Source of the DNA: Labilithrix sp.
GTDB taxonomy: Bacteria; Myxococcota_A; Polyangia; Polyangiales; Polyangiaceae
DNA: 43,400 nucleotides
Direction: 5' to 3'
Assembly (NCBI GenBank): GCA_019637105.1
Contig: JAHBWF010000058.1
Coordinates: 1-43,400 of the forward strand
The position numbers were made by a program, and so were the translations under genes. How positions within the stretch are numbered: position 1 is the first letter of the stretch; every line of letters starts with the position of its first letter. The notes under the pieces are model-generated. The model worked only from the letters and a program-made list of their open reading frames with translations. It was not told the DNA's origin and did not search any database. Shown piece after piece: positions 24,911 through 32,462 of this stretch.

Positions 24911-26041
24911 ATGCGAAAGGTGTCGTTTGCTCTTGCGATCGGGTTCGTGCTTGTCGCGTGTGGCGGGGAAGAGAATTCGGCGCCGAAGACGCCCGAGGCC
25001 CCCGCCGTAGCCGCCACGACTCCGCCGACGGCGCCGCCCGTCGAGGCCCCGAAGGAGGAGCCGAAGGCGTCGCTCGCCGAGCTCCAGCAGAAGACGCTGA
25101 AGGGGATGACCGCGGCGACCAACGCGCACGACGCGAAGGCGCTCGCCGGCTTCTACGCCGAGGGCGGCGTCGTGAAGATCGCGGGCGCGCCCGCGGACGC
25201 GAGCGGCCGCGAGGCGATCGCGCAGAGCTACGGCAAGCTCTTCGAGGCCTTCAAGGACTACACGACCGCGCCGAGCCGCGTCTTCGTGAAGGGTGACGTC
25301 GTGGTCGTCGAGTGGGCGTTCAACGGCACGCACACGGGCGACCTCTGGGGCATCAAGGCGAGCGAGAAGAAGGTCGGCGCGCAGGGCGTCGACGTCCTCT
25401 GGTTCACGCCGGAGGGGCAGATCAAGGAGCACCACGTCTACTACGACGGCGGCACGATCCTCTCGCAGATCGGCCTGTCGAAGCAGAAGGCCCGCCCGAT
25501 CCCGACGCTCGCGTCGAACGCCGAGGTCGTGACCTCGAGCGGCGCGCCCGAGGAGACGAAGAACGTCGAGGCCCTGAGCGCGATGGGCGCCGCGATGGAA
25601 GCCAAGAAGGAGGCGGACTGGCTCGCCGCGATGTCCGACACCGTCGAGTGGGACGACATGACCCAGCCGCAGACGTCGAAGGGCAAGGCCGAGGCGAAGA
25701 AGTTCTTCAAGGCGATGACGACCGGCTTCCCGGACGCGAAGACGACGGTGGTCAACGCGTGGGGCATCGGCGACTTCGTCGTCCACGAGACCACGTGGAC
25801 CGGCACCCACAAGGGCGCGTTCTTCGGCATCCCGGCGACGAAGAAGTCGGTCACCGTGAAGAGCGTCGACATCATCCAGTACAAGGACGCCAAGCTCACG
25901 AAGGGCGCCAGCTACTCGAACGGCGCCGATTTCATGCAGCAGCTCGGCCTCATGCCGAAGCCGGGCGAGGCGAAGCCCGCCGCGGACGCCAAGCCGGCGG
26001 ACGCGAAGGCCGCCGACCCGAAGGCCGCGACGAAGAAGTGA
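24911..26041 (+). CDS. Lipoprotein with two SnoaL-like (NTF2-fold) domains
   Basis: A 376-residue lipoprotein. The signal MRKVSFALAIGFVLVAC ends in lipobox LVAC, followed by an Ala/Pro/Glu-rich linker (to about residue 55). Two homologous halves follow, each of the SnoaL-like NTF2 fold: about 60-190 (FYAEGGVVKIAGAPADASGR, then VVVVEWAFNGTHTGDLWGI) and about 215-345 (DTVEWDDMTQPQTSKGK, then VVHETTWTGTHKGAFFGI). Both repeat the T.TG(D/A)..GI pattern and end in QIGL or QLGL, showing internal duplication. The C-terminus is a Lys/Ala/Asp-rich tail. The start is set by AGGAGGAG just before ATG. Such domains can bind small hydrophobic molecules or isomerise them; no substrate can be given. Confidence 0.88.
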   Translation: MRKVSFALAIGFVLVACGGEENSAPKTPEAPAVAATTPPTAPPVEAPKEEPKASLAELQQKTLKGMTAATNAHDAKALAGFYAEGGVVKIAGAPADASGREAIAQSYGKLFEAFKDYTTAPSRVFVKGDVVVVEWAFNGTHTGDLWGIKASEKKVGAQGVDVLWFTPEGQIKEHHVYYDGGTILSQIGLSKQKARPIPTLASNAEVVTSSGAPEETKNVEALSAMGAAMEAKKEADWLAAMSDTVEWDDMTQPQTSKGKAEAKKFFKAMTTGFPDAKTTVVNAWGIGDFVVHETTWTGTHKGAFFGIPATKKSVTVKSVDIIQYKDAKLTKGASYSNGADFMQQLGLMPKPGEAKPAADAKPADAKAADPKAATKK

Positions 26042-26054
26042 GCGTACGGGCCGG

Positions 26055-26090
26055 GGACGGACGGAGGGCCGAGAGGTCCTTCGTCCGTTC
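26055..26090. terminator. Bidirectional hairpin terminator between convergent genes
   Basis: A 13-bp stem (11 core pairs, ACGGACGGAGG at 26057-26067 with CCTTCGTCCGT at 26078-26088, one G-U pair, plus two outer pairs) closes a 10-base loop. It fills the 61-base gap between the convergent stops at 26041 and 26103. There is no T-run, as is common for terminators in GC-rich genomes. Confidence 0.7.
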
Positions 26091-26102
26091 GACGCGCCCC
26101 CC

Positions 26103-28205
26103 TCAGCGCGCGCCGAACCAGTAGTGGTACGAGGTGAACGGCGCGCCGTCGGCGCTCACCTCGAGCGCCGTTCGCTCGCCGCGCGTGTCCGTCGGGATCG
26201 CGAACGTGACCTCGACCCAAGGTCCGCCGGGGACCTCGACCCGCGCGATCTCCTTGCCCGCGGCGCTCACGCGGAGCGCGATCGTCGTCGCGCTCTCGAG
26301 CCGCGCGACGCCGACGAGCTCGCCGCCCTGCGGGAGGTCCGCGAAGAACGCGTCGCGGCTCCGGTGCGTGCGGCCGCCGTCGAGGACGATCGCGCCGTCC
26401 GGGGCGTTGCCCTCGTTGGCGGTCTGCTCGCCCTCGCGGGCGCCGAAGAGCTCGTAGCCGTGCGCGGCCTCGCTCTCGAGATCGGCGACGTCCACCGCGT
26501 CGTGGATCGCGGCGAGCGCCGTCCACGGTCGCTCGCCGGTGCCGAGGTGATCCCACCGAGCCTCGCTCACGCGCATCGTCTGACCGCCGAGGATCGTCGC
26601 GTCGGTCACGGTGGCCTCGTGGAGCGGCCGCCCCAGGACCGGCTCGAGGCCCATCCACTCGGGGTAGACGATGAAGTGGGTGGGCAGCGCGCCGGGGCTC
26701 GCCGCGCGCAGGCGCTCGTAGTGCTCGAGGCGTGACGCCGCGCCCGCGACCCAGTAGCGACCCTCGGTCGGCGTCGTGAGGCCGACGACGTCGAACGTCC
26801 TTCGGTCGCCGAAGTACGCGATCGCGCCCGTGTCGTTGACGCCGACGCGCGCGTCGGCCGGGAGGTTGGCCTTCGCCCAGCGTCCGAGCGCGACCTGCTG
26901 GCGATCGATGCCGCTCGCCGACTGCGCCACGTCTTCGAGCACCCAGTCGAGGCGGACGGCGAGCGCCCCGGCGAACGCCCCCGCGACCAGCGCCGCGGTC
27001 AGGCCGCGCGCGCGGCGATCGACGAGCGACAGGAGGACGCCCGCGCGATCGGCGAGGCACGCGAGGCCGACGATCCAGCCCGTCGCGAAGGGCCAGAGGT
27101 ACCTCAGGCGGTTCCACAGGAACGTGACGTAGATGCAGGGCACGAACATCGAGAGCGCGAGCAAAAGGACGAGCGCCGCGCGGACGCCGCGCCTCCGCTG
27201 GACGCCGCACCACGCGATCGACGCCAGGCCGAGGCAGGCGAGGGGAGCGCCGCCCTTGGGGAGGAACTCGGCGCTCCACACCTGCCCGTCGAGGATGGTC
27301 CCGACGAGCAGCCGCGCGTTCGCGAGCGCCGCCTCGTGCAGCACGTAGTACGGGTTGCCGGGGAGGAGCTTCACCTGCGCGGTGCTCGACGTCGGGCGCC
27401 CTGTGAGCGCCAGGAAAACGAGCTGAGGCAGGAGCGCCGCCGCGACGAACGCGAGCGCTTCGACGCGCGAGGCGTCGCGCCCTCGAACGACGAGCGCGCG
27501 GACACGAGGGGACGCCGCGACGACGACGCCGAGCGCGACCGACGTGATCGCGCCTTCGGGGCGCATGAGCGGGCAGAGCGCGGCCAGCGCGACGAGCTCG
27601 AGGAGCCGCCGGCGCGTCCTCGCCTCCGCGCCCTCGGCCCATTCGCACGCGCGCCGCGTCGCGAACGCGATCAACCACGCGAAGGGGACGACCTCCATCC
27701 CGCTCGCGGCGCCCCAGGCGAAGCCGCCGAACGCGAGGACCATGGCGCCGGCGCCGATCGCGGCGGCGCGCCCGGCGAGCGGTCGCGCGAGGGCGAAGGC
27801 CTCGTGAGCGAGGCCGCCGAGCGCGGCGAACGACAGGACCCACGCCGGCCAGAGGATCGCCTCGCCGCGGAAGCCGAGCGCGTAGAACGGCGCGAGCACG
27901 ACGGGCCAGAGGAAGCTCGTCGCGCCGGTGGAGACGGCCTCGCCGGCCTGGTAGCGGAACGGGTGCCCCTCGGCGAACGCGCGCGCGTACTGGTAGTGGA
28001 TGTAGGCGTCGTCGAGCGCCGCGCCCGGGTGCCCGAGCTTGGCGAGGACGCCGCCGACGGCGCGCCAGGCGAGCAGACCGGTCCCGAGCGCGAGCGGCGC
28101 CCAGCGCGCGGCGCGCTTCATCCGAGCCGAGAGCGCGCCGCCCGAGCGCCCGCCGGCCTCGAGCGCGCGACCTCCGGTGCCAGACGAGGTCGGCGCGGCC
28201 CTCAT
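26103..28205 (-). CDS. Large GT-C-like polytopic membrane protein
   Basis: A protein of up to 700 residues with about ten hydrophobic segments in its first two thirds. The early periplasmic loop LDDAYIHYQYARAFAEGHP carries the acidic DD motif and the aromatic pattern of GT-C glycosyltransferases that use polyprenyl-linked sugars. The C-terminal third (from about 480) is soluble and beta-rich, including RVGVNDTGAIAYFGDRRTFD. A role in moving a lipid-linked sugar to a cell-surface glycan or protein is inferred. ATG 28205 gives the longest frame; ATG 28121 (MKRAARW) is equally possible and neither has a strong Shine-Dalgarno sequence. It diverges from trmB. Confidence 0.82.
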   Translation of the reverse strand: MRAAPTSSGTGGRALEAGGRSGGALSARMKRAARWAPLALGTGLLAWRAVGGVLAKLGHPGAALDDAYIHYQYARAFAEGHPFRYQAGEAVSTGATSFLWPVVLAPFYALGFRGEAILWPAWVLSFAALGGLAHEAFALARPLAGRAAAIGAGAMVLAFGGFAWGAASGMEVVPFAWLIAFATRRACEWAEGAEARTRRRLLELVALAALCPLMRPEGAITSVALGVVVAASPRVRALVVRGRDASRVEALAFVAAALLPQLVFLALTGRPTSSTAQVKLLPGNPYYVLHEAALANARLLVGTILDGQVWSAEFLPKGGAPLACLGLASIAWCGVQRRRGVRAALVLLLALSMFVPCIYVTFLWNRLRYLWPFATGWIVGLACLADRAGVLLSLVDRRARGLTAALVAGAFAGALAVRLDWVLEDVAQSASGIDRQQVALGRWAKANLPADARVGVNDTGAIAYFGDRRTFDVVGLTTPTEGRYWVAGAASRLEHYERLRAASPGALPTHFIVYPEWMGLEPVLGRPLHEATVTDATILGGQTMRVSEARWDHLGTGERPWTALAAIHDAVDVADLESEAAHGYELFGAREGEQTANEGNAPDGAIVLDGGRTHRSRDAFFADLPQGGELVGVARLESATTIALRVSAAGKEIARVEVPGGPWVEVTFAIPTDTRGERTALEVSADGAPFTSYHYWFGAR

Positions 28206-28288
28206 GCGGGGGTGGACGCTAACAGACCTCGAGGGCTCGGCCGAGAAGTCGCCTTGACCGTGCCCGTGGCCGCGTCTAATCGGCGGGC

Positions 28289-28936
28289 GTGGAAAGCGAG
28301 CCCTCGCCCGAGCCCGAGCGCCGACTCGGGCCTTACGCGCACGCGCCGCGGCTCCCCGAGGGGGACGCGGTCGACCTCCGGCAGCTCGGCGAGGGCGAGT
28401 GGATCGAGCTCGAGATCGGCCCGGGTCCGAAGGCGGGCTTCCTCTTCGAGCGCGCCGCCGCGGCCCCCGAGGCGCTCCTCGTCGGGCTCGAGATCCGCCG
28501 CAAGTGGGCCACCGTCGGCGACGAGCGCCTCGCGAAGCAGGGCTTCGGCGCGCGCGCGCGCGTCTTCTGCGAGGACGCTCGGCAAGCGCTCCCGCGCCTC
28601 CGGCCCGACGCGGGCGTCCGTCGGGTGTTCCTCCACTTCCCGGATCCGTGGTGGAAGAAGCGACACCAGAAGCGCCTCGTGATGGGCGACGTCTTCCTGA
28701 ACGAGGTCGCGCGGCTGCTCGCGCCGGGAGGAGAGCTCTTCATCCAGACCGACGTCGAGGAGCGCGCCGAGCTCTACGCGGACGCCGTCGGTCGATGCGA
28801 CGCGTTCGTGCCCGCGGGCGACGTCCCCGGCTCGCCGGTCGTGGCCGAGAACGCGTTCGGAGCGCGGAGCCCCCGCGAGCACCGCGCGATCGCGGACGGC
28901 CTCCCGGTCCACCGGATGTCCTGGCGCCGCCGCTGA
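28289..28936 (+). CDS. trmB: tRNA (guanine-N7)-methyltransferase
   Basis: A 215-residue class I SAM-dependent enzyme that forms m7G46 in the variable loop of tRNAs. Motifs: SAM-binding EIGPG at 42-46, GLEIRRK about 66-72, D96 in CEDARQAL, and the family-specific FPDPWWKKRHQKR at 117-129 with the catalytic/tRNA-binding acidic and basic residues. GGELFIQTD follows. It starts at GTG 28289, which gives a normal family length; the N-terminal 35 residues are not conserved. It stands alone between a divergent membrane-protein gene and a convergent HicB-like gene. Confidence 0.95.
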   Translation: MESEPSPEPERRLGPYAHAPRLPEGDAVDLRQLGEGEWIELEIGPGPKAGFLFERAAAAPEALLVGLEIRRKWATVGDERLAKQGFGARARVFCEDARQALPRLRPDAGVRRVFLHFPDPWWKKRHQKRLVMGDVFLNEVARLLAPGGELFIQTDVEERAELYADAVGRCDAFVPAGDVPGSPVVAENAFGARSPREHRAIADGLPVHRMSWRRR

Positions 28937-28960
28937 GGTCGCCCGCGGAGCGTCGAGCCG

Positions 28961-29230
28961 TCAGCGGAGCGGCGCGTCCCCCGGGCCGCCGGGATCGAGC
29001 GACCGTCGGTCCGCCGGAGCTCCCTCGTCGGCGAGCGTGAGCTCGATGACGCCCCTGGGCGGCTGAGACGGCGGAGCGACGGCGTCGGGGCGGAACATCC
29101 GCTCCTCGAGCGATCGGCGGAGCGACTCGACCGCGTCCTTCGCGGTCTTGCCCTCGCCGGCGGCCTCCGACTCGACGCACTCGGCGACGAAGCCGTCCTT
29201 GTCCCGGATGAGGCGGTAGGTGAACTTCAT
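28961..29230 (-). CDS. HicB-like (type II antitoxin fold) protein, orphan
   Basis: An 89-residue protein whose first 45 residues (YRLIRDKDGFVAECVESEAA, then GEGKTAKDAVESLRRSLEER) match the partial RNase H-like fold of HicB antitoxins: strand-turn-strand, then a helix beginning TAKDA. The rest is Pro/Ala-rich and likely disordered, with no DNA-binding domain. No HicA toxin gene adjoins it, so it is an orphan or has another role. It begins six bases after the end of a short Pro-rich frame on the same strand. Fold assignment is by pattern; function unknown. Confidence 0.72.
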   Translation of the reverse strand: MKFTYRLIRDKDGFVAECVESEAAGEGKTAKDAVESLRRSLEERMFRPDAVAPPSQPPRGVIELTLADEGAPADRRSLDPGGPGDAPLR

Positions 29231-29236
29231 GGTCGT

Positions 29237-29437
29237 TCAGGCGCCGTCGTCCGCGGTGCCGCCGCGTGGCGTCGTCACCGGCGTCTTCGGGTCGGTCCCC
29301 TCGTGGATGGGCTGCACCGGGATCGGCGGGTGGATCGGATGCGCTTTCGGATCGGGGTTCACCGGCGAAGCGGGCTGCTTCTCCGGCGGCGTCGGGGTGG
29401 GCTCGCGCGGGTCGGGCGAAGTCGGTTGAGTGGACAT
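29237..29437 (-). CDS. Short proline-rich protein
   Basis: A 66-residue frame from ATG 29437, rich in Pro, Thr and His ([19 protein letters not shown], then [19 protein letters not shown]). It has no hydrophobic segment or domain and is probably disordered. It ends six bases before the HicB-like start, so the two may form a small operon, which is the main reason to take it as real. No Shine-Dalgarno sequence is visible upstream. Confidence 0.5.
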   Translation of the reverse strand: MSTQPTSPDPREPTPTPPEKQPASPVNPDPKAHPIHPPIPVQPIHEGTDPKTPVTTPRGGTADDGA

Positions 29438-29654
29438 GCACGACCACGTGCACGACGAGTGCCGCTCGCGGGAGCCGCAGCGCCGTAGCGCGAGCAACGA
29501 AGATCGCGTTGCGGTGACGTGCCCATATGCCCCGGATCGGCCACGCCGCCTCGGAGATGCGGCGTCCGGCGGCGCGGAACGGCCCCGATCGCGGGTCTCG
29601 CCGCAGGCACGCTCCTCGCTACTCCCCGGTCCAACTCACGAAAGGAACACCGTC

Positions 29655-29819
29655 ATGCTCTACTGGGCCGCCGTCTTCTTCGTCATCGCTCTCGTCGCCG
29701 CCGTGCTCGGCTTTGGCGGCATGGCCGCGGGCGCCGCGGGGATCGCGAAGATCCTCTTCTTCGTCTTCCTCGTCCTCGGCGCGCTCTCGCTGATCTTCGG
29801 CCGCCGCGTCCCGGTGTGA
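29655..29819 (+). CDS. DUF1328 small membrane protein
   Basis: A 54-residue protein made almost entirely of two membrane helices ([20 protein letters not shown] and [20 protein letters not shown]) joined by GGMAAGA, ending in FGRR. This is the complete YtjA/DUF1328 family pattern; the function is unknown, with some members stress-induced. The start is supported by AAAGGAA at 29641-29647. A 7-bp hairpin lies upstream at 29543-29565 (ACGCCGC with GCGGCGT). It is followed 30 bases later by another gene on the same strand. Confidence 0.9.
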   Translation: MLYWAAVFFVIALVAAVLGFGGMAAGAAGIAKILFFVFLVLGALSLIFGRRVPV

Positions 29820-29849
29820 TCGCCACGCCCGCGCCGCCGCGCTGAAGGG

Positions 29850-30464
29850 ATGCTCCTCACCGCCACCGTCTCGAAGGCCGAGGTCGTCGCGCTCGTCGGC
29901 GCGCTCACGCCCATGCGCGTCTGCATCGACGAGCGCCGCCGCCGGGCCGTGACGCTGAACCGTCCCGAGGTGGCGTTCGTCGCGGGGAGGGGCATCCGCC
30001 TCCGCGGCGACGCTCGCGTCACCTGGGACGTCGCCGGCGCCGAGATCCCCGTGACGGTGCAGGTCTGGCAGGTGCTGCTCGTGCCGAGCGTCGTCGCGCG
30101 CGGCCGCTCGCGCTCGCTCGCGCTCGAGCCCGTCGTCGAGGAGCTCGAGCTCGGCTTCGTCCCGGGGTTCGTCGACGGCAAGATCTCCCGCGCGATCCGC
30201 GAGGGGATCGCGCAGAAGCGAGAGAGGCTCGCGTGGGACTTCGCGCGGACGCTCTCGAGGCGCCTCGCGTTGCCGGCGCGGATCGCGCCCCCGCGGGCGT
30301 TCGAGATCGTCGCCGCCGCCGGGGACGTCGACGTCGGGGACACGGAGCTTCGCCTCGGCGTCCGGTTCGAGACGCGCGTCGTCGAGCGACGCGTCGAGGC
30401 CGCGCCGTCCGAGCGCGAGCCGGCGGCGCTGCCGCTCGTCCCGGCGCGCGCCGCCGCGCGCTGA
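29850..30464 (+). CDS. Uncharacterised 204-residue protein
   Basis: I do not recognise the family. There is no signal peptide or membrane segment. The sequence alternates short hydrophobic strands (AVTLNRPEVAFVAGRGIRLR, VTVQVWQVLLVPSVV) with a central Arg-rich helix (KISRAIREGIAQKRERLAWD) and a final beta-rich part (DVGDTELRLGVRFETRVVER). This suggests a mostly beta lipid- or ligand-binding fold, which is a guess. It follows the DUF1328 gene by 30 bases on the same strand, so the two are possibly co-transcribed. Confidence 0.68.
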   Translation: MLLTATVSKAEVVALVGALTPMRVCIDERRRRAVTLNRPEVAFVAGRGIRLRGDARVTWDVAGAEIPVTVQVWQVLLVPSVVARGRSRSLALEPVVEELELGFVPGFVDGKISRAIREGIAQKRERLAWDFARTLSRRLALPARIAPPRAFEIVAAAGDVDVGDTELRLGVRFETRVVERRVEAAPSEREPAALPLVPARAAAR

Positions 30465-30558
30465 TCGTCTCGTCGGGGGACGTGGGCGAAGGCGACCCGA
30501 GCAAGGGGCCGGCGCCGTGCCCGGTCGGGGGTGGGGCGAGCCCGATCCCTTTACGGTG

Positions 30559-30564
30559 TAAAAT
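30559..30564 (+). promoter_or_regulatory. -10 promoter element of the structured leader RNA
   Basis: TAAAAT, one mismatch from the sigma70 consensus TATAAT, in an AT-rich patch. It predicts transcription starting near 30571, just before the first stem of the structured RNA. No good -35 hexamer is visible 17-18 bases upstream. Confidence 0.5.
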
Positions 30565-30570
30565 GATGAT

Positions 30571-30667
30571 CCAGTGCGAGCGGCTTCGTACAGAGGTGAA
30601 GGACGCAAGTCCTGGCAAAGGTTACCTTTGGGGACAATGTGGGATGTGGCTCGCTCCTCGCATCCCG
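30571..30667 (+). ncRNA. Structured 5' leader RNA, riboswitch-like, of unknown class
   Basis: Three nested elements are visible. An outer stem pairs GCGAGC (30576-30581) with GCTCGC (30649-30654). Inside it are hairpin A, AGGAC-GCAA-GTCCT (30600-30613, a GNRA tetraloop), and hairpin B, CAAAGG-TTA-CCTTTG (30616-30630). A fourth hairpin, GGGATG (30641-30646) with CATCCC (30661-30666), contains the 3' strand of the outer stem in its loop. The outer stem and last hairpin therefore compete or form a pseudoknot, and the last hairpin ends eight bases before ATG 30675. This geometry suits translational control. GGACGCAA recalls a short block of the GEMM (c-di-GMP-I) riboswitch, but the remaining GEMM blocks are missing. 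Confidence 0.5.
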
Positions 30668-30674
30668 GGCGGAC

Positions 30675-31160
30675 ATGACCCTCGCTCGTGGCCTCGCCCT
30701 GTCGCTGCTCCCCCTCGCGCTCCTCGCCTGCGCCGCGCCCGACGATGCGACGTCGACGGACGACGCGGACTTCTCGTCGTCGGCGGGGCCCGCCGCGGAG
30801 TGCGCCGTCAAGTGCTCCGGGGAAAAGGGAGGCCTCGTCGAGGGAGGCCAGTTCTCCGGAGACCGCTGGGCCTCGGTCGCCTACGAGCAAGACGAGACGT
30901 GCACCACGCCGCCCAAGGAGCCGAGCGGACGGTTCTACCGAAAGCGCGCCGGCGATCCGTGCGCGGTCGAGGACACCGAGGCGGCCGCCGGAGGCGCCTA
31001 CGGGTGCGAGTCGTTCGTGTGCGGCACGACGGGCGCGTTCGTCGCCTCGGCGTGCGTGGGGACCCGACCCGCCGGCGGTGGGCGCATGGTGCGCAAGTGC
31101 GCCGACAAGGCGACCGCTTGCGCGCTCGCGCTCGAGGCCGTCGGCGGTCTCTGTCGCTGA
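30675..31160 (+). CDS. Small Cys-containing lipoprotein
   Basis: A 161-residue lipoprotein of unknown function. The signal MTLARGLALSLLPLALLAC ends in lipobox LLAC, followed by an Asp/Ser-rich linker (DDATSTDDADFSSS). The mature part has about eleven cysteines after the lipidated one, including ECAVKC, ETCTT, DPCAV, GCESFVC and ACALALEAVGGLC, implying several disulfides. It lies eight bases after the last hairpin of a structured leader RNA, so expression may be controlled by that RNA. It ends before a strong hairpin. Confidence 0.82.
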   Translation: MTLARGLALSLLPLALLACAAPDDATSTDDADFSSSAGPAAECAVKCSGEKGGLVEGGQFSGDRWASVAYEQDETCTTPPKEPSGRFYRKRAGDPCAVEDTEAAAGGAYGCESFVCGTTGAFVASACVGTRPAGGGRMVRKCADKATACALALEAVGGLCR

Positions 31161-31185
31161 CGTCCCGGCGCTGACGTCCGGGTCG

Positions 31186-31208
31186 GGCGCCGGCCCTCGT
31201 CCGGCGCC
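31186..31208 (+). terminator. Hairpin terminator after the small lipoprotein gene
   Basis: A perfect 8-bp stem, GGCGCCGG (31186-31193) with CCGGCGCC (31201-31208), around a 7-base loop. It starts 25 bases after the lipoprotein stop, between convergent genes. There is no T-run. Confidence 0.55.
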
Positions 31209-31270
31209 GTCGCGCGCCTGGCCCGGGACCGAGCGGACCACGGCGCCGCGCGCGACCGCTCGCGCCCGCG

Positions 31271-32320
31271 TCAGCGCACGGTCACGCCGTCTTCGCGTTC
31301 GGTCGTGGCGTCGCGGGCCGTCGCCGTCGCGGCGGGGGTCTTCGACGGGGCTCCGTCGCGGCCCTCGGGGGCGCACGGCTCGACCGCGCCGACCTTCTCC
31401 GCGTGGATCCGCGTCAGCTGCGCGCCGAAGAGGATGATCATGCTCGAGAGGTAGATCCACGTCGTCAGCGCGAGCACGCCGCCGGCGACGCCGTAGGCCG
31501 AGTAGCTCGTGAGGTGCGAGAGGTACGACGCGAAGAGCTCCTTCAACGCGCTCAGCATGATCGTCGTGAGGAGCGCGCCTCGCGCGACGATGCGCATCGG
31601 CGGGCGTGAGCGCGGGATCAGGTGGAACGCCGCCGTGAAGACCGCCGCGAGCAGCGCCATCGAGAGCGCCAGGTCGAGGGTGCGCGCGACGGCCGGCCAC
31701 ATCGCCGTCGAGACCTCCTCCTGCGCGCGTCCGACGACGAACGACAGCATCGAGCTCGTGATGAGCGAGACGAGCAGCGTGAGCCCGAGGCCGAGGACGA
31801 TCGCGAACCCGGAGAGCCGCTCGAGGACGAAGACGCGGATGGATCCGGCGAGGCCCTTCGACTCGCGGCGCGGCACGCACCAGATCCGGTTCAGCGACGC
31901 GTCGAGCTCGACGAAGGCGCCGCTCGCGCCGAAGAGGAGCGTGCCGACGCCGATGATCGTCGAGAGCCCGCGAGCGCTCCGGTTCTCCTGCATCGCGGTG
32001 ATCGTCCGATCGAGGATGTCGCGCACGGGAGAGCCGGGCGAGGCGATCGCCTCGAGCAGGCGCTCGCGCGCGGAGGCGCTGTCGCCGACGACGAACCCGA
32101 CGATCGTGATCGAGAGGAGCAAGAGCGGGAAGATCGAGAAGGTCGCGTAGTACGAGAACGCCGCGCCGAGGCGGTAGCCCTCGTTGTCCGAGAACCTCTC
32201 GGCGGTGTCCGAGAAGAGCTCGACGAGGAAGCGGACGCGGTTCCGGACGCCGGGCGCGTTCGGATCGGCCCGCTTCTCCAGCGTCGTCGTCCTCGGCGAG
32301 CTCGGCGAGGTCGCGCTCAC
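31271..32320 (-). CDS. YihY/BrkB-family membrane protein
   Basis: A 349-residue protein of the YihY/virulence-factor-BrkB family, with about six membrane segments. These include AAFSYYATFSIFPLLLLSIT (the conserved N-terminal block with the family's YY and PLLLL elements), LSTIIGVGTLLFGASGAFVE, IVLGLGLTLLVSLITSSML and GGVLALTTWIYLSSMIILFG. Older annotations as ribonuclease BN are considered wrong; the function is unknown, with transport suggested. Both ends are hydrophilic. The start is GTG 32320, overlapping the stop of a 20-codon leader ORF that has a strong ribosome-binding site, so translation is probably coupled. Confidence 0.9.
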   Translation of the reverse strand: MSATSPSSPRTTTLEKRADPNAPGVRNRVRFLVELFSDTAERFSDNEGYRLGAAFSYYATFSIFPLLLLSITIVGFVVGDSASARERLLEAIASPGSPVRDILDRTITAMQENRSARGLSTIIGVGTLLFGASGAFVELDASLNRIWCVPRRESKGLAGSIRVFVLERLSGFAIVLGLGLTLLVSLITSSMLSFVVGRAQEEVSTAMWPAVARTLDLALSMALLAAVFTAAFHLIPRSRPPMRIVARGALLTTIMLSALKELFASYLSHLTSYSAYGVAGGVLALTTWIYLSSMIILFGAQLTRIHAEKVGAVEPCAPEGRDGAPSKTPAATATARDATTEREDGVTVR

Positions 32321-32379
32321 GAGCCCAGGGTCTCCGCGCGTTCGTCGCCCGCTGCGTCCATCTTCATGCCGTCATCCAT
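32317..32379 (-). CDS. 20-codon leader ORF overlapping the YihY/BrkB gene start
   Basis: A short ORF from ATG 32379 encodes MDDGMKMDAAG followed by DERAETLGS and stops at 32317-32319. It has AAGGAGG at 32385-32391, five bases before ATG, one of the best Shine-Dalgarno sequences in the window. Its TGA overlaps the GTG of the membrane-protein gene as GTGA, while that GTG has no strong site of its own. This is the arrangement of a translational-coupling leader. Both ORFs share the same strand in different frames. An indel that shifted the true start out of frame is an alternative. Confidence 0.6.
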   Translation of the reverse strand: MDDGMKMDAAGDERAETLGS

Positions 32380-32462
32380 CGTGTCCTCCTTGGATGAGGC
32401 TGTGCGCTGCAACGCGCGTTCCGCGCTCGACGTATCGGGGGCGAGCGCCTAGGTTTGCCTTC

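Noticed and set aside
30571-30667. Identification as a GEMM (c-di-GMP-I) riboswitch
   Set aside because: Only the short GGACGCAA block fits; the other conserved GEMM blocks and helix order are absent, so the class is left open.
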